A DNA stretch of 64,000 nt from Ancylobacter pratisalsi (GCF_010669125.1 NZ_CP048630.1:1240001-1304000), one strand, 5' to 3'. Positions 48,308 to 60,039 are shown, numbered from the stretch's first letter. Notes: generated from the letters alone by a model not told the origin. Made by a program: numbers and translations.

Positions 48308-50347
48308 ATGATCGCCAATGCCGAGGCCCTGCTCAAGCCGCTGACCATCAAGGGCGTGACCCTCCGCAACCGGGTGATGTCGACCTCGCACGCACCGGGC
48401 TATGGCAAGGACGGCAAGCCGCAGGAGCGCTACCAGCTCTACCACATGGAAAAGGCCAAGGGCGGCATCGGCCTCACCATGTTCGGCGGGTCCTCCTCCG
48501 TCGCCATCGACAGCCCCGCCGCGCCCTGGGCGCAGATCTCGGTCGCCGACGACAGCGTCATCCCCTATTTCCAGCAGTTCACCGAGCGCGTGCACGCCCA
48601 CGGCGCCAAGCTGATGATCCAGCTCACCCATATGGGCCGGCGCACCAAATGGGACACCGAGAACTGGTTTCCCACCCTTTCCGCCTCGGTGCGACGGGAG
48701 CCGGCCTCGCGCACGATCCCTCGCGCCATGGACAGGAACGACATCCGCCGCGTGGTGGCCTCGTTTGCCGCCGCGGCGCGCCGCTGCAAGGAAGGCGGGC
48801 TCGACGGCTGCGAGATCTCCGCCGCCCATGGCCATCTCGTCGACCAGTTCTGGTCGCCGAGCGTGAACCAGCGCTCGGACGAGTATGGCGGCAGCCTGGA
48901 AAACCGCATGCGCTTCGGCATCGAGGTGCTGGAGGCGATGCGCGAGGCGGCGGGCGACGACTACGTCATCGGCATGCGCATGTCCGGCGACGAGATGATC
49001 GCCGACGGCCTGTCCCATGAGGACTGCGTCGCCATCGCCGCCGAATACTCCCGGCGCGGGCTGGTCGATTTCCTCAACATCCTCGGCGGGCAGGCGCGCG
49101 ACCACATCGCCCACGCCATCTCGCTGCCGAACATGTCCTTTCCCGTGGCGCCGTTCCTTTTCCTGCCCAGCGCGATCAAGCGCGAGGTGGACGTGCCGAT
49201 CTTCCACGCCCAGCGCGTGACCGATCTCGCCACCGCCGCGCGCGCGGTGGCGGAAGGCCATGTCGACATGGTGGCGATGACCCGCGCGCACATTGCCGAC
49301 CCCCATCTGGTCAAAAAACTCACCGAGGGCCGCGAGGACGATATCCGCCAGTGCGTCGGCGCCGGCTACTGCATCGACCGCATCTATGTCGGCGGCGACG
49401 CGTTGTGCATCCAGAACGCGGCGACGGGGCGCGAGGCGACCATGCCGCACGTCATCCCGCGCGCGGAGGTCGCGCGCAAGGTGGTCGTGGTCGGCGCCGG
49501 GCCCGGCGGGCTCGAAGCCGCGCGCGTCTGCGCCGAGCGCGGGCACAAGGTGGTGCTGTTCGAGAAAGAGCCCTTCGCGGGCGGGCAGATCAACATCGCC
49601 GCCCGTGCCGGCTGGCGCGAAGCCCTGTCGGGCATTCCGCGCTGGCTGTTCGCGCAGGTCACCAAGAAGGGCGTCGACATCCGCCTCGGCACCGAGGCGA
49701 CGCCCGAGGCCGTGCTGGCGGAGGCGCCGGACGTCGTCATCATGGCGACGGGCGGCCTGCCCGCCACCGGCCATGCGAAGGGCCACGAGCACGTGGTGAC
49801 GACCTGGGACGTGCTCACCGGCCGTGTCGAGCCCACCGGCTCGGTGCTGGTCTATGACGAGATCGGCGGCCACAACGCGGCCTCCACCGCCGAGGTGCTG
49901 GCCCGGCGCGGCTGCCTGGTCGAGATCGCCACCCATGACCGCATGGTGGCCGAAGAGGTCGGCACCACCAACCAGCCGATCCACCTGCGCGAACTCTACA
50001 AGCTCGGCGTGGTGATGAGCCCGAACATGGAGCTGATCGAGATCTTTCCCGAGGGAAACCGCCTCATTGCCGCGCTGCGCAACACCATGACCGACGCCGA
50101 GGAGGAACGGGTGATCGACCGCGTCGTCGTCGACTACGGCACCCTGCCGGTCGAGGCCCTGTTCGAGGCGCTGCGCGCCCGCTCAGTCAATGATGGCGAG
50201 ACCGATCTGGACGCGCTGGTCGCCGGCCGCCCGCAACGCTGGAGCGGCCAGCCGGGCTTCGCGCTCTACCGCGTGGGCGACGCCTGGGCGGGGCGCAACA
50301 TCCACGCCGCGATCTACGACTCGCTCCGCCTGTGCAAGGATCTGTGA
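48308..50347 (+). CDS. dgcA: dimethylglycine demethylase subunit, NADH:flavin oxidoreductase type
   Basis: A 679-residue trimethylamine-dehydrogenase-like protein. An N-terminal FMN TIM barrel (about 1-360, SAAHGHLVDQFWSPSVNQRS and EYGGSLENRMRF) is followed by the iron-sulfur region. FAD/NAD domains follow (KVVVVGAGPGGLEAARVCAE, about 395-414). It demethylates dimethylglycine to sarcosine. In the cluster region QCVGAGYCIDRIY-GGDALC one of the usual four cysteines is alanine. dgcB and ETF genes follow. Confidence 0.92.
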   Translation: MIANAEALLKPLTIKGVTLRNRVMSTSHAPGYGKDGKPQERYQLYHMEKAKGGIGLTMFGGSSSVAIDSPAAPWAQISVADDSVIPYFQQFTERVHAHGAKLMIQLTHMGRRTKWDTENWFPTLSASVRREPASRTIPRAMDRNDIRRVVASFAAAARRCKEGGLDGCEISAAHGHLVDQFWSPSVNQRSDEYGGSLENRMRFGIEVLEAMREAAGDDYVIGMRMSGDEMIADGLSHEDCVAIAAEYSRRGLVDFLNILGGQARDHIAHAISLPNMSFPVAPFLFLPSAIKREVDVPIFHAQRVTDLATAARAVAEGHVDMVAMTRAHIADPHLVKKLTEGREDDIRQCVGAGYCIDRIYVGGDALCIQNAATGREATMPHVIPRAEVARKVVVVGAGPGGLEAARVCAERGHKVVLFEKEPFAGGQINIAARAGWREALSGIPRWLFAQVTKKGVDIRLGTEATPEAVLAEAPDVVIMATGGLPATGHAKGHEHVVTTWDVLTGRVEPTGSVLVYDEIGGHNAASTAEVLARRGCLVEIATHDRMVAEEVGTTNQPIHLRELYKLGVVMSPNMELIEIFPEGNRLIAALRNTMTDAEEERVIDRVVVDYGTLPVEALFEALRARSVNDGETDLDALVAGRPQRWSGQPGFALYRVGDAWAGRNIHAAIYDSLRLCKDL

Positions 50348-50636
50348 CGCCCATGGCGCGCGCCGGGCACACCGCCACACACGGGAGCTATGCCGCTTCC
50401 ACCCGGCCTGTTCTCCGGCGGCCCTCAGGTGCGGACGTCCCGCCCGCCGTCCGCTCCCGCGCCCCGGCGCCGCGCCCGCACGCTTCCTCCCTGTCGCCAC
50501 GGTGCAGGCGGCCGGGCAGTCGGCAGGCAGCCCTTCGCGCGGTCCGCGCGGCCTTCCTGAGGCGGGCGCTTCGCTGGCGCGCCGCCCACCCCGCCCGCAC
50601 CTCCTTCCGCCGCGTCCCCCCTCGCGGGCCGCGCGG

Positions 50637-52601
50637 ATGAGCGCCCCCGGGCTCGGCCTCCCCCTCCTCGTGCTCGCCCTGACCGTGCTGGCCGGGGTGA
50701 TGGTGAGCCGGCGCATCGCGCTCTGGCGCGTCGGCCGCCCGGCACGGGTAGACTGGACGCGCGGCCTGCTCGCCCTGCCGAAACGCTACCTCGTGGACGT
50801 GCACCATGTGGTCGGGCGCGACCCTTACGCCGCCCGCATGCACGCGCTGGCGGCCGGCGGGCTGCTCGCCGGCTCCGGCCTTGCCTTGCTGGCGCTGGTG
50901 CCCGTTCTCGGTGCCTCGCGGCTGTTCTGGCTCCTCATCGCGCTCGCCTTCGGCATGGCGCTGGCGGGCGGCTTCATGGTCGGGCGGCGGCGCCTGCCGG
51001 TGCGGCCGGCGCGGCTGTCGGGCGGGCGGTTCCAGCGTCTGCCCTTCTTGCTCGCCGCCTATGCCGCCGGCGCGTTGCTGGTCGCGCTCGATGCCGCGCT
51101 GGGTGGCCACCTCACGGCGCTTTCCTGGCCCGGACTGGTGCTGGCGGCGGCGGGCGGGCTGGGGCTGGTGCTCCAGCTCGACACCGGACCGATGCGCCAC
51201 GCCTTTGCCGGCGCGCTGCATCTGGTGGCCCATCCCCGGCCGGCGCGCTTCGAAGGGGTGCGCGAAACCGCGCTCGCCCCGCTCGATCTTGACGCCGCGC
51301 GCCTTCCTGGTGTGCGCCTTCCTGGTGTGCGCCTTCCTGGCGTGCGCCTTGGCATCGCGGAGCCTGCCGATTTCGCCTGGAACCGCCTTGTCGGCTTCGA
51401 TGCCTGCATCCAGTGCGGGCGCTGCGAGGTAGCGTGCCCGGCCTTCGCCGCCGGCCAGCCGCTGAACCCGAAGCGGCTGATCCAGGATCTGGCGAGCGCC
51501 CTCCAGCCGGGCGCCACCAATGCCACCTATGCCGGCAGCCCCTACCCCCATGCGCGCGAGGTCGCCGGCATCGGCGGGCCCGACCTGCCGCTTGTCGGGA
51601 CCGGCGCCATGATCCACCCGGACACGCTGTGGTCCTGCACCACGTGCCGGGCCTGCGTCGAGGAATGCCCGATGATGATCGAGCATGTCGACGCCATCGT
51701 CGGGATGCGCCGGTTCCAGACGCTGGAGCTGGGCGCGGTGCCGGAAAAGGCCGCGGCCCCGCTCTCCGAGCTGCGCTATGCCGACGAGCCGCAGGGCCGC
51801 GCGCTCTCCGCCCGGACCGATTTCGCCGCCGGGCTGGAGCTGCCGCGGATTGGCCCGCGCGGCGCGGAGATCCTGCTCTGGCTGGGCGAGGGCGCTTACG
51901 ACCTGCGCCATGGGCGCACGCTGCGCGCGCTGGTGGCGCTGCTCCACCGCGCGGGCGTCGACTTCGCCGTGCTCGGGGATGAGGAGCGCGACTGCGGCGA
52001 TCTCGCCCGCCGGCTCGGGGACGAAGCGACCTTCCAGCGTCTGGCGCGGGCGAACATCTCGACGCTGGCGCGCCACTCCTTCCGCCGCATTCTCACCGCC
52101 GACCCGCATGCGCTGCACGTGCTGCGCAACGAGTACCGCGCCTTCGGCGGCGTGTTCGAGGTGATCCACCACACCGCCCTGCTCGACGAGCTGGTCGCCG
52201 CCGGCCGGCTCCCCCTCGCGCCACTGGCGCGCGCGGTGACCTATCACGACCCCTGCTATCTCGGGCGCTACAATGGCGAGATCGACGCCCCCCGGCGGCT
52301 TATCGACCGGCTGGGCCTGGCGCGTGTCGAGATGGAGCGCGCGGGCCGGCGCTCCATGTGCTGCGGCGGCGGGGGCGGCGCGCCGCTCAGCGACATCGAA
52401 GGCGAACGGCGCATTCCCGACATCCGCATGGCGCAGGCCGCCGCCACCGGCGCCGGCACCCTCGCCGTGGCCTGCCCGCAATGCACGGCGATGCTGGAAG
52501 GCGTCACCGGCGCCCGGCCCGAGGTGCGCGATATCGCCGAACTGGTGCTGGAAGCGGTCGAGGCGGCGCCGTCCGCCCGCCACGCGGAGCTGGCGTCATG
52601 A
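50637..52601 (+). CDS. dgcB: dimethylglycine demethylase-associated iron-sulfur protein
   Basis: About 654 residues. The N-terminal ~200 residues hold several membrane helices (LLVLALTVLAGVMVSRR, LALLALVPVLGASRLFWLL). Two [4Fe-4S] motifs follow at about 256-270 (CIQCGRCEVACP) and 333-345 (CTTCRACVEECP). CCG-type segments (DPCYLGRYN, SMCCGGGGG) lie at about 538 and 576. It probably carries electrons between DgcA, the ETF and the membrane. ATG 50637 is chosen because the upstream in-frame 289-base GC-rich spacer does not read as protein. Residues ~220-236 are a tandem RLPGV repeat. Confidence 0.9.
   Translation: MSAPGLGLPLLVLALTVLAGVMVSRRIALWRVGRPARVDWTRGLLALPKRYLVDVHHVVGRDPYAARMHALAAGGLLAGSGLALLALVPVLGASRLFWLLIALAFGMALAGGFMVGRRRLPVRPARLSGGRFQRLPFLLAAYAAGALLVALDAALGGHLTALSWPGLVLAAAGGLGLVLQLDTGPMRHAFAGALHLVAHPRPARFEGVRETALAPLDLDAARLPGVRLPGVRLPGVRLGIAEPADFAWNRLVGFDACIQCGRCEVACPAFAAGQPLNPKRLIQDLASALQPGATNATYAGSPYPHAREVAGIGGPDLPLVGTGAMIHPDTLWSCTTCRACVEECPMMIEHVDAIVGMRRFQTLELGAVPEKAAAPLSELRYADEPQGRALSARTDFAAGLELPRIGPRGAEILLWLGEGAYDLRHGRTLRALVALLHRAGVDFAVLGDEERDCGDLARRLGDEATFQRLARANISTLARHSFRRILTADPHALHVLRNEYRAFGGVFEVIHHTALLDELVAAGRLPLAPLARAVTYHDPCYLGRYNGEIDAPRRLIDRLGLARVEMERAGRRSMCCGGGGGAPLSDIEGERRIPDIRMAQAAATGAGTLAVACPQCTAMLEGVTGARPEVRDIAELVLEAVEAAPSARHAELAS
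51299..51343 (+). repeat. 15-bp tandem repeat inside dgcB, three copies
   Basis: Unit GCGCCTTCCTGGTGT at 51299-51313 and 51314-51328, with a third copy 51329-51343 differing by one base (GGCGT). It encodes RLPGV three times and keeps the frame. It lies in the linker before the first iron-sulfur motif. Confidence 0.9.
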
Positions 52602-53791
52602 GCGAGACCCCGCGCCGTCCGCGCCGCGATCCACGCCGGGAGCGCCTCCAGCACCGGATCGAGGCCGGCGCCCGCCCGCGCTTCGATCTTGCCGCCGCGC
52701 CCGGTGACAGCGAACGCCCGCGCCGCGACCCGCGCGCGGAGCGCCGCCTCGCCGAGGTGCCCGGCACGCCGCGCCTGCGCCTCGATCGGACCCAGCGCGT
52801 CGCCGCCGCCGCACGCCCCTCCCCCGCGCCGGTGCCCGATGCCGGGCCGCGCCTTGTTGCCATTGCCGAGCCGGCTTTCCTTGTCGCCGTGGTGCCCGAC
52901 GCCCCGCAGGGACGGCTCACCCCCCATGATCGCCAGCTGTTCGGCGCCGCGCGCCTGCTTGCCGATGCCGGGGGCGGCGCGGTGCTGGCGCTGGGGACGT
53001 GCGAAGACCTCGCCCGTGCCGGTGCCGACCGCGTGTTGCCACTTCCTGTAGCCGGCTACGATCCCGAAGCGCGCGCGATGGCGCTGCACGCCGTGCTGGC
53101 CGCGCTGGACATTCGCCACGCCCTGCTGCCGGAGAGCCCGGAGGGCGGCGATCTCGCGCGCCGGCTTGCCGCGCTCCTCGACGAACCGCTGTTTGCCGGC
53201 GCCGAAAGCCTGAACGCGCAGGCCGTGACCCGCCCCGCGCGCGGGCGCCGCATCGAGCAACGCCGGTCCCCGCCCCGGCTGATCACGCTGGCCGCCGACG
53301 CCGCGCTCCCCCATGCGGGCACGCTGCACGAGGCGCTCGATGTCGCCTTCGCGTTCCCCCCGCTCATGCCCGGCGCCATTCTGTCCGCCGAGGCGGTGCC
53401 GGCCGATCCCGCCCTCGTACCGCTCGCCGAGGCCGACTTCGTGGTCGCGGCGGGCAATGGCGTGGTCGATTTCGGCACGTTCCACGCGCTGGTCGAGGCG
53501 CTGCACGCCACGCCCGGCGCGAGCCGCATGGTGTGTGATGCCGGGTTGATGCCGCGCGCCGCACAGGTCGGCGCCTCGGGCACGGTGCTGGAGGCACGCT
53601 GCTATTTCGCGCTTGGCATCGCCGGCGCGCCCCAGCACCTGCAGGGCGTGGCGCGCTGCCAGCATGTGGTGGCGGTCAACACCGATCTGCACGCCGCCAT
53701 GGTCGAGCGTGCCGGCCTCGCCATCATCGCCGACGCGCAGCAGGTAATGCCCGCATTGCTGCGCGAGCTGGCCAGGGAGGCGGGCGAATGA
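52598..53791 (+). CDS. electron transfer flavoprotein alpha subunit, dgc-linked type
   Basis: A 397-residue ETF-alpha-like protein. The FAD domain is C-terminal (QVGASGTVLEARCYFALGIA, GAPQHLQGVARCQHVVAVN, about 320-365). An unusual Arg/Pro-rich N-terminal extension of about 85 residues contains the motif RPRRDPRxER twice; related ETF-alpha proteins next to dgcAB also have RRDPR at the start. It overlaps dgcB and the next gene by four bases each (ATGA). Together with the beta subunit it should accept electrons from DgcAB. Confidence 0.88.
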   Translation: MSETPRRPRRDPRRERLQHRIEAGARPRFDLAAAPGDSERPRRDPRAERRLAEVPGTPRLRLDRTQRVAAAARPSPAPVPDAGPRLVAIAEPAFLVAVVPDAPQGRLTPHDRQLFGAARLLADAGGGAVLALGTCEDLARAGADRVLPLPVAGYDPEARAMALHAVLAALDIRHALLPESPEGGDLARRLAALLDEPLFAGAESLNAQAVTRPARGRRIEQRRSPPRLITLAADAALPHAGTLHEALDVAFAFPPLMPGAILSAEAVPADPALVPLAEADFVVAAGNGVVDFGTFHALVEALHATPGASRMVCDAGLMPRAAQVGASGTVLEARCYFALGIAGAPQHLQGVARCQHVVAVNTDLHAAMVERAGLAIIADAQQVMPALLRELAREAGE

Positions 53792-54582
53792 GCGAGGTGC
53801 CGCACATCGTCGTGCTGCTCTCGGCCGGGCGCCATCCGGTGTCGGGGCGGCACTGCCCGGTGCCGGTCGAACTGCAGGCCATCGGGCTCGGCCATATGCT
53901 GTGCGGCACGGGGGCGGCGGACGCGATCACCGGCCTTCACGCGGGGCCCGGCACCCCGGCGCTCGCCGACGCGCTGGGCCACGGGCTCGCGCGGCTGGTG
54001 CATCTGGAAACCGGGGGCGAAGATGACCCTCTCCCCAGCCTCATCGCCGCGCTGCGCGAGGAGGCTCCCGCACTCATTCTGGCCGGCCGCGCCGGACAGG
54101 GCGGCGAGGACACGGGCACACTGCCCTATGCGCTGGCCCGCGCGCTGAGCCTGCCTATCGTGGCAGACGCGGTCGCGCTCAAATCCGGTCCGCTGCCGGG
54201 CACGCTGCAGGTCGAGCAGGCCCTGCCGAGGGGCGCCCGCCGGCGCCTGGTGGTGCGGCTGCCGGCGGTCATCACCGTGCATCCGGCCGCGCCCGCGCCA
54301 CGTCCCTTCGCCTTCGCCGCGCGGACGCGGGGCGAGGTGGAGCAAAGGCCCGGCGTCCCCTCACCCCGGAACGCGCCTGCCCAAGCGATCGAGGAGCGTC
54401 CCTATCGCCCCCGACCCCGGCTCATCGCCAAGAGCGCGGCCGGCGCCAGCGCGGCCGAACGGCTGAAGGCCGCGACGGAGGCCGCAAGCGGCGGCGGGCG
54501 ACTATTGGTTGATCCCGCGCCGGAAGAAGCGGCGCGGGAGATCCTCGCCCATCTGCGCGGCCTTGGCGTGCTGCGGCGCTGA
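53788..54582 (+). CDS. electron transfer flavoprotein beta subunit, dgc-linked type
   Basis: A 264-residue ETF-beta-like protein with the nucleotide-binding LILAGRAGQGGEDTGTLPYA segment (about 96-115). The N-terminal strand is HIVVLLSAGRHP. It has a divergent, Arg/Ala-rich C-terminus (about 180-264) typical of the dgc-linked subgroup. It overlaps the alpha gene by four bases and ends 24 bases before the convergent betA. Confidence 0.85.
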   Translation: MSEVPHIVVLLSAGRHPVSGRHCPVPVELQAIGLGHMLCGTGAADAITGLHAGPGTPALADALGHGLARLVHLETGGEDDPLPSLIAALREEAPALILAGRAGQGGEDTGTLPYALARALSLPIVADAVALKSGPLPGTLQVEQALPRGARRRLVVRLPAVITVHPAAPAPRPFAFAARTRGEVEQRPGVPSPRNAPAQAIEERPYRPRPRLIAKSAAGASAAERLKAATEAASGGGRLLVDPAPEEAAREILAHLRGLGVLRR

Positions 54583-54606
54583 ACGCGCCCACTCGGCGCG
54601 GCGCTA

Positions 54607-56276
54607 TCAGCGCTGCGCCACCTGCCAGTTCGGTGCCACGTAATAGGGCGCATTGGAGGGTGCCAGCAGCGCGTTGCCGAGAATATGGTCGGCGCCCTTC
54701 TCGGCGATCATGATGGTGGGCGCGTTGAGATTGGCATTGGTGATGGAGGGCATCACCGAGGAATCCACCACGCGCAGCCCTTCCACCCCGATCACCCGCA
54801 ACTGCGCGTCGACCACCGCCATCGGGTCGTCCGCCGCCCCCATCTTGCAGGTACAGGAGGGGTGGTAGGCGCTCTCGGTATGCTCGCGCACGAAGGCGTC
54901 GATATCCTCGTCCGAGGTGCAGTCCGCCCCCGGCTGGATCTCGCGGCCGCGATAGGGATCGAAGGCGGCCTGCGCGAAGATCTCGCGGGTCAGGCGCACG
55001 CTGGCGCGCATCTCCACCAGATCGTCGGGATGGGTGAGGTAGTTGAATTGGATGCGCGGGGCCTCAAGAGGGTCGGCCGAGCGCAGCCGCACCCAGCCCC
55101 GGCTCTTGGAGCGCATCGGCCCGACATGGGCCTGGAAGCCATGTTCATTGGCCATGCCCTTGCCGTCATAGGTCACCGCCAGCGGCAGGAAGTGGAACTG
55201 CAGGTCCGGCGTTTCCACGCCCGGCCGCGAGCGAATGAACCCGCAGGTCTCGAAATGGTTGGTCGCGCCCAGCCCCTTGCGCGTCGCCAGCCAGCGCGCG
55301 CCGATCAGCCCGCGCCCGATCAGGCCCATATGCGCATAGAGCGAGATCGGCTGCGTGCAGGCGACCTGAAAATAGAACTCGGGGTGGTCCTGCAAATTCT
55401 CCCCGACGCCAGCACGATGGGCGACGACAGGAATGTCGTGCGCGCGCAATTCGTCCGCCGGCCCGATGCCCGACAGCTTGAGGATCTGGGGCGAGCTTAT
55501 CGGCCCGCCCGAGAGCACCACCTCGCGGGCGGCGCGGACGGTGAAGTTCTGACTGCCGCGCGACCAGGCGACGCCCACCGCGCGGCGCCCCTCGAACAGG
55601 AGGCGGCTCACCCGCGCGCCGGTCTCCACCTTCAGGTTGGGCCGTTTCAGGGCGGGCCTCAGATAGGCATTCGCCGCCGACCAGCGCACGCCGTCCTTCA
55701 CGGTCATGTCCATCCGGCCGAAGCCTTCCTGGCTGTAGCCGTTCACATCCGGGCTGACGGGATAGCCGGCCTGCCGCGCGGCTTCCACGAAGGCGCCGTA
55801 GAGCGGGTTCTCCAGCGTGCCGTAGCTGGTGGTGAGTGGCCCCTCATCGCCGCGATAGGCATCGCCGCCCGCGCGGCGCCCTTCCGCCCGGCGGAAATAG
55901 GGCAGCACGTCGGCATAGGACCAGCCCCGCGCGCCCTCTTGCTGCCAGCGGTCGAAATCCGCCGGATGGCCGCGCATGTAGACCATGCCGTTGATGGAGC
56001 TGGAGCCGCCGAGCACCTTGCCGCGCGGGCAGTGCAGCCGGCGCCCGTTCAGCCCGGGCTCCGGCTCGGTCTCGTACATCCAGTTGTACTTCTTCATGTT
56101 CATCGGAATGGAGAGCGCGCTCGGCATCTGGATGAAGATGGAGCGGTCCGAACCGCCATATTCCAGCACCAGCACGCTGTTGCGGCCGTCCGCGCTCAGC
56201 CGGTCCGCCAGTACGCAGCCGGCCGAGCCGGCGCCGATGATCACATAGTCGAAGGTCTCGGGGGCCGTTTTGCGCA

Positions 56277-56277
<1 letters not shown>
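54607..56277 (-). CDS. betA: choline dehydrogenase
   Basis: A 556-residue GMC oxidoreductase oxidising choline to betaine aldehyde. The FAD motif is DYVIIGAGSAGCVLADRLSA (residues about 9-28). The GMC signatures are CPRGKVLGGSSSINGMVYMR and VLSGGPISSPQILKLSGIG. The catalytic histidine region is SAYHPSCTCKMG (about 462). Its start overlaps the betI-betB stop by one base (TGATG), giving the operon order betI/betB-betA on the minus strand. Confidence 0.96.
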
Positions 56278-58460
<2,183 letters not shown>

Positions 58461-58469
58461 TGCGAGTTA

Positions 58470-58485
58470 TTGAATGAACGTACAA
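58470..58485. promoter_or_regulatory. betI box: BetI-box-like dyad 1
   Basis: TTGAAT-GAAC-GTACAA, ten bases upstream of the betI-betB start. The arms pair at four of six positions. The shape TTGA-N8-CAA resembles the E. coli BetI operator core (from memory). The position would block bet transcription. Confidence 0.5.
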
Positions 58486-58534
58486 TACATCGATTGCCTT
58501 CGGACAGGAAGTCCCGCGACGGGCGATACCGTTC

Positions 58535-58572
58535 TGTCGCAAGGGTTCAAGGCGGACGTCGACTTTCGCCAA
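58535..58572 (+). promoter_or_regulatory. TGTCGC-N8-AA site in the bet/cho region
   Basis: A perfect TGTCGC-N8-AA at 58535-58550 is followed 22 bases on by a degenerate CGTCGA-N8-AA at 58557-58572. The orientation points to the cho genes. It matches the sites upstream of gbcA and soxB. Confidence 0.5.
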
Positions 58573-58646
58573 CCTGCCTCGAATCAACGCAGAATTGTCC
58601 TCTAGCATGGACATAAAATGCGCGTGACAAATGCCTTTTAGGTGTA

Positions 58647-58662
58647 TTGAATAGTCATTCAA
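58647..58662. promoter_or_regulatory. betI box: BetI-box-like dyad 2
   Basis: TTGAAT-AGTC-ATTCAA, a perfect 6-4-6 palindrome with the same layout as dyad 1. It lies about 240 bases before choX and 187 bases before the bet start, so it could serve the cho promoter. Confidence 0.55.
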
Positions 58663-58902
58663 GAGAAGCCTCCAGAGGCCGCATCGGCATCCGACGCACC
58701 CGCGCGTCGAAGATGTCGCGAGAGTCGATCGTGTTCGCGTGCCGCTTGGTGTCCGCCGCGACGCCGGTCGGCGGAGCGGTATTCCCGCTCTTCACCGCGA
58801 CATTGCGAACCGGCTCCGACTTGTCGGAACGGATCGGAACGGGCTTGGCGTGACGCGGCCCCGGTTCCATGATCCCGCAGGATGCAAACGGGAACAGAAA
58901 CG

Positions 58903-59868
58903 ATGCGCACCTTGAAATTCAGGCCGGTAAAGCTGTTTGTCGCTGCCGCCCTCGGGCTCACTCTCGCCCTTCCCTCGCTCCACGCTGAAGCTGCCGAACC
59001 CGCCGCCTGCAAGACGGTGCGGTTTGCCGATGTCGGCTGGACCGACATCACAGCCACCACCGCCATCACCTCGTCGATCCTGGAAGCCTTGGGCTACACC
59101 ACCAAGACCCAGGTGCTTTCGGTGCCGGTGACCTACAAATCAATGCAGACCAAGGACATCGACGTCTTCCTCGGCAACTGGATGCCGACCATGGAAGCCG
59201 ACCTCGCCCCCTACCGCGAGGACAAGACGGTCGAGGTCATCGGCGTGAACCTTGAGGGCGCCAAATACACACTGGCCGTGCCGACCTATCTCTATAATGA
59301 GGGCCTCAAGTCCTTCGCGGACATTGGGAAATTCAAGAAGCAGCTCGACGGCAAGATTTACGGCATCGAGCCCGGCAACGATGGCAACCGCCTGATCCTC
59401 GACATGATCAAGGACGACAAGTTCGGGCTGAAGGGCTTCGACCTCGTCGAATCCAGCGAGCAGGGCATGCTGGCCCAGGTCGAGCGCGCTACCCGACGCA
59501 AGGAAGCCATCGTCTTCCTCGGCTGGGAGCCCCACCCGATGAATTCGAAGTATGAGATGAGCTATCTGTCGGGTGGCGACGACGTGTTCGGCCCCGATTT
59601 TGGCGGCGCCACGATCTACACCAACACCCGCGCCGGCTATGTCGCCGAATGCCCCAATGTCGGCACCCTGATCAAGAACCTGAAATTCTCTCTCAATGCG
59701 GAGAATGTGGTGATGGGCTACATCCTGCTCGACGCCATGGACCCCGCCAAGGCCGCGACCAAGTGGCTGAAGGCCAATCCGGCGGTTTGGGAGCCCTGGC
59801 TCGCCGGCGTGACCACGATCGACGGCAAGCCCGCGGTACCCGCGGTGAAGGCCAGCCTCGGCCTCTGA
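58903..59868 (+). CDS. choX: choline ABC transporter substrate-binding protein
   Basis: A 321-residue periplasmic protein of the ChoX/ProX type with signal peptide (LFVAAALGLTLALPSLHAEA, cleavage near AEA-AE). Aromatic-cage residues expected for quaternary amine binding are present: Trp46 (ADVGWTDITA), Trp93 (FLGNWMPTME), Tyr122 (EGAKYTLAVP) and a later tryptophan in FLGWEPHPM. It is divergent from the bet genes and followed by permease and ATPase genes. ATG 58903 (MRTLKFRPV) is chosen to start just before the signal helix. Confidence 0.94.
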   Translation: MRTLKFRPVKLFVAAALGLTLALPSLHAEAAEPAACKTVRFADVGWTDITATTAITSSILEALGYTTKTQVLSVPVTYKSMQTKDIDVFLGNWMPTMEADLAPYREDKTVEVIGVNLEGAKYTLAVPTYLYNEGLKSFADIGKFKKQLDGKIYGIEPGNDGNRLILDMIKDDKFGLKGFDLVESSEQGMLAQVERATRRKEAIVFLGWEPHPMNSKYEMSYLSGGDDVFGPDFGGATIYTNTRAGYVAECPNVGTLIKNLKFSLNAENVVMGYILLDAMDPAKAATKWLKANPAVWEPWLAGVTTIDGKPAVPAVKASLGL

Positions 59869-59879
59869 TGCCCTGACAC

Positions 59880-59911
59880 GGGCCCTTGCGCCTCAGCGGC
59901 GGCAAGGGCCC
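59880..59911 (+). promoter_or_regulatory. intercistronic stem-loop between choX and choW
   Basis: Perfect 10-bp stem GGGCCCTTGC / GCAAGGGCCC with a 12-base loop and no T tract, 11 bases after choX. Such hairpins after binding-protein genes commonly raise their mRNA level relative to the permease genes. Confidence 0.6.
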
Positions 59912-60039
59912 CCTCAGGCAAGATCCGGACAACGCCGCTCCGTCACACCGAAGGTCGCGCGTCGTACATGTCCGGCGGAACGTGCACAGCCGGCAGGCCA
60001 CGCGCCTTCACGCCCAACCTGAAATTGAGGCCGGACCCG

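Larger units (their letters stand above)
58461..58902. promoter_or_regulatory. divergent bet/cho control region
   Basis: A 442-base AT-richer intergenic region between the bet operon (minus) and cho operon (plus). It contains two BetI-box-like dyads (58470-58485 and 58647-58662) and a paired TGTCGC-N8-AA-like site (58535-58572). I find no convincing protein gene; the short open frames here lack ribosome-binding sites. Confidence 0.6.

Noticed and set aside
51299..51343. Tandem repeats as a possible CRISPR remnant
   Set aside because: Units are only 15 bases, directly abutting without spacers, and in frame inside dgcB.
58711..58732. TGTCGC at 58713 as another regulator half-site
   Set aside because: The AA eight bases downstream is missing and there is no partner half-site at 20-22 bases.
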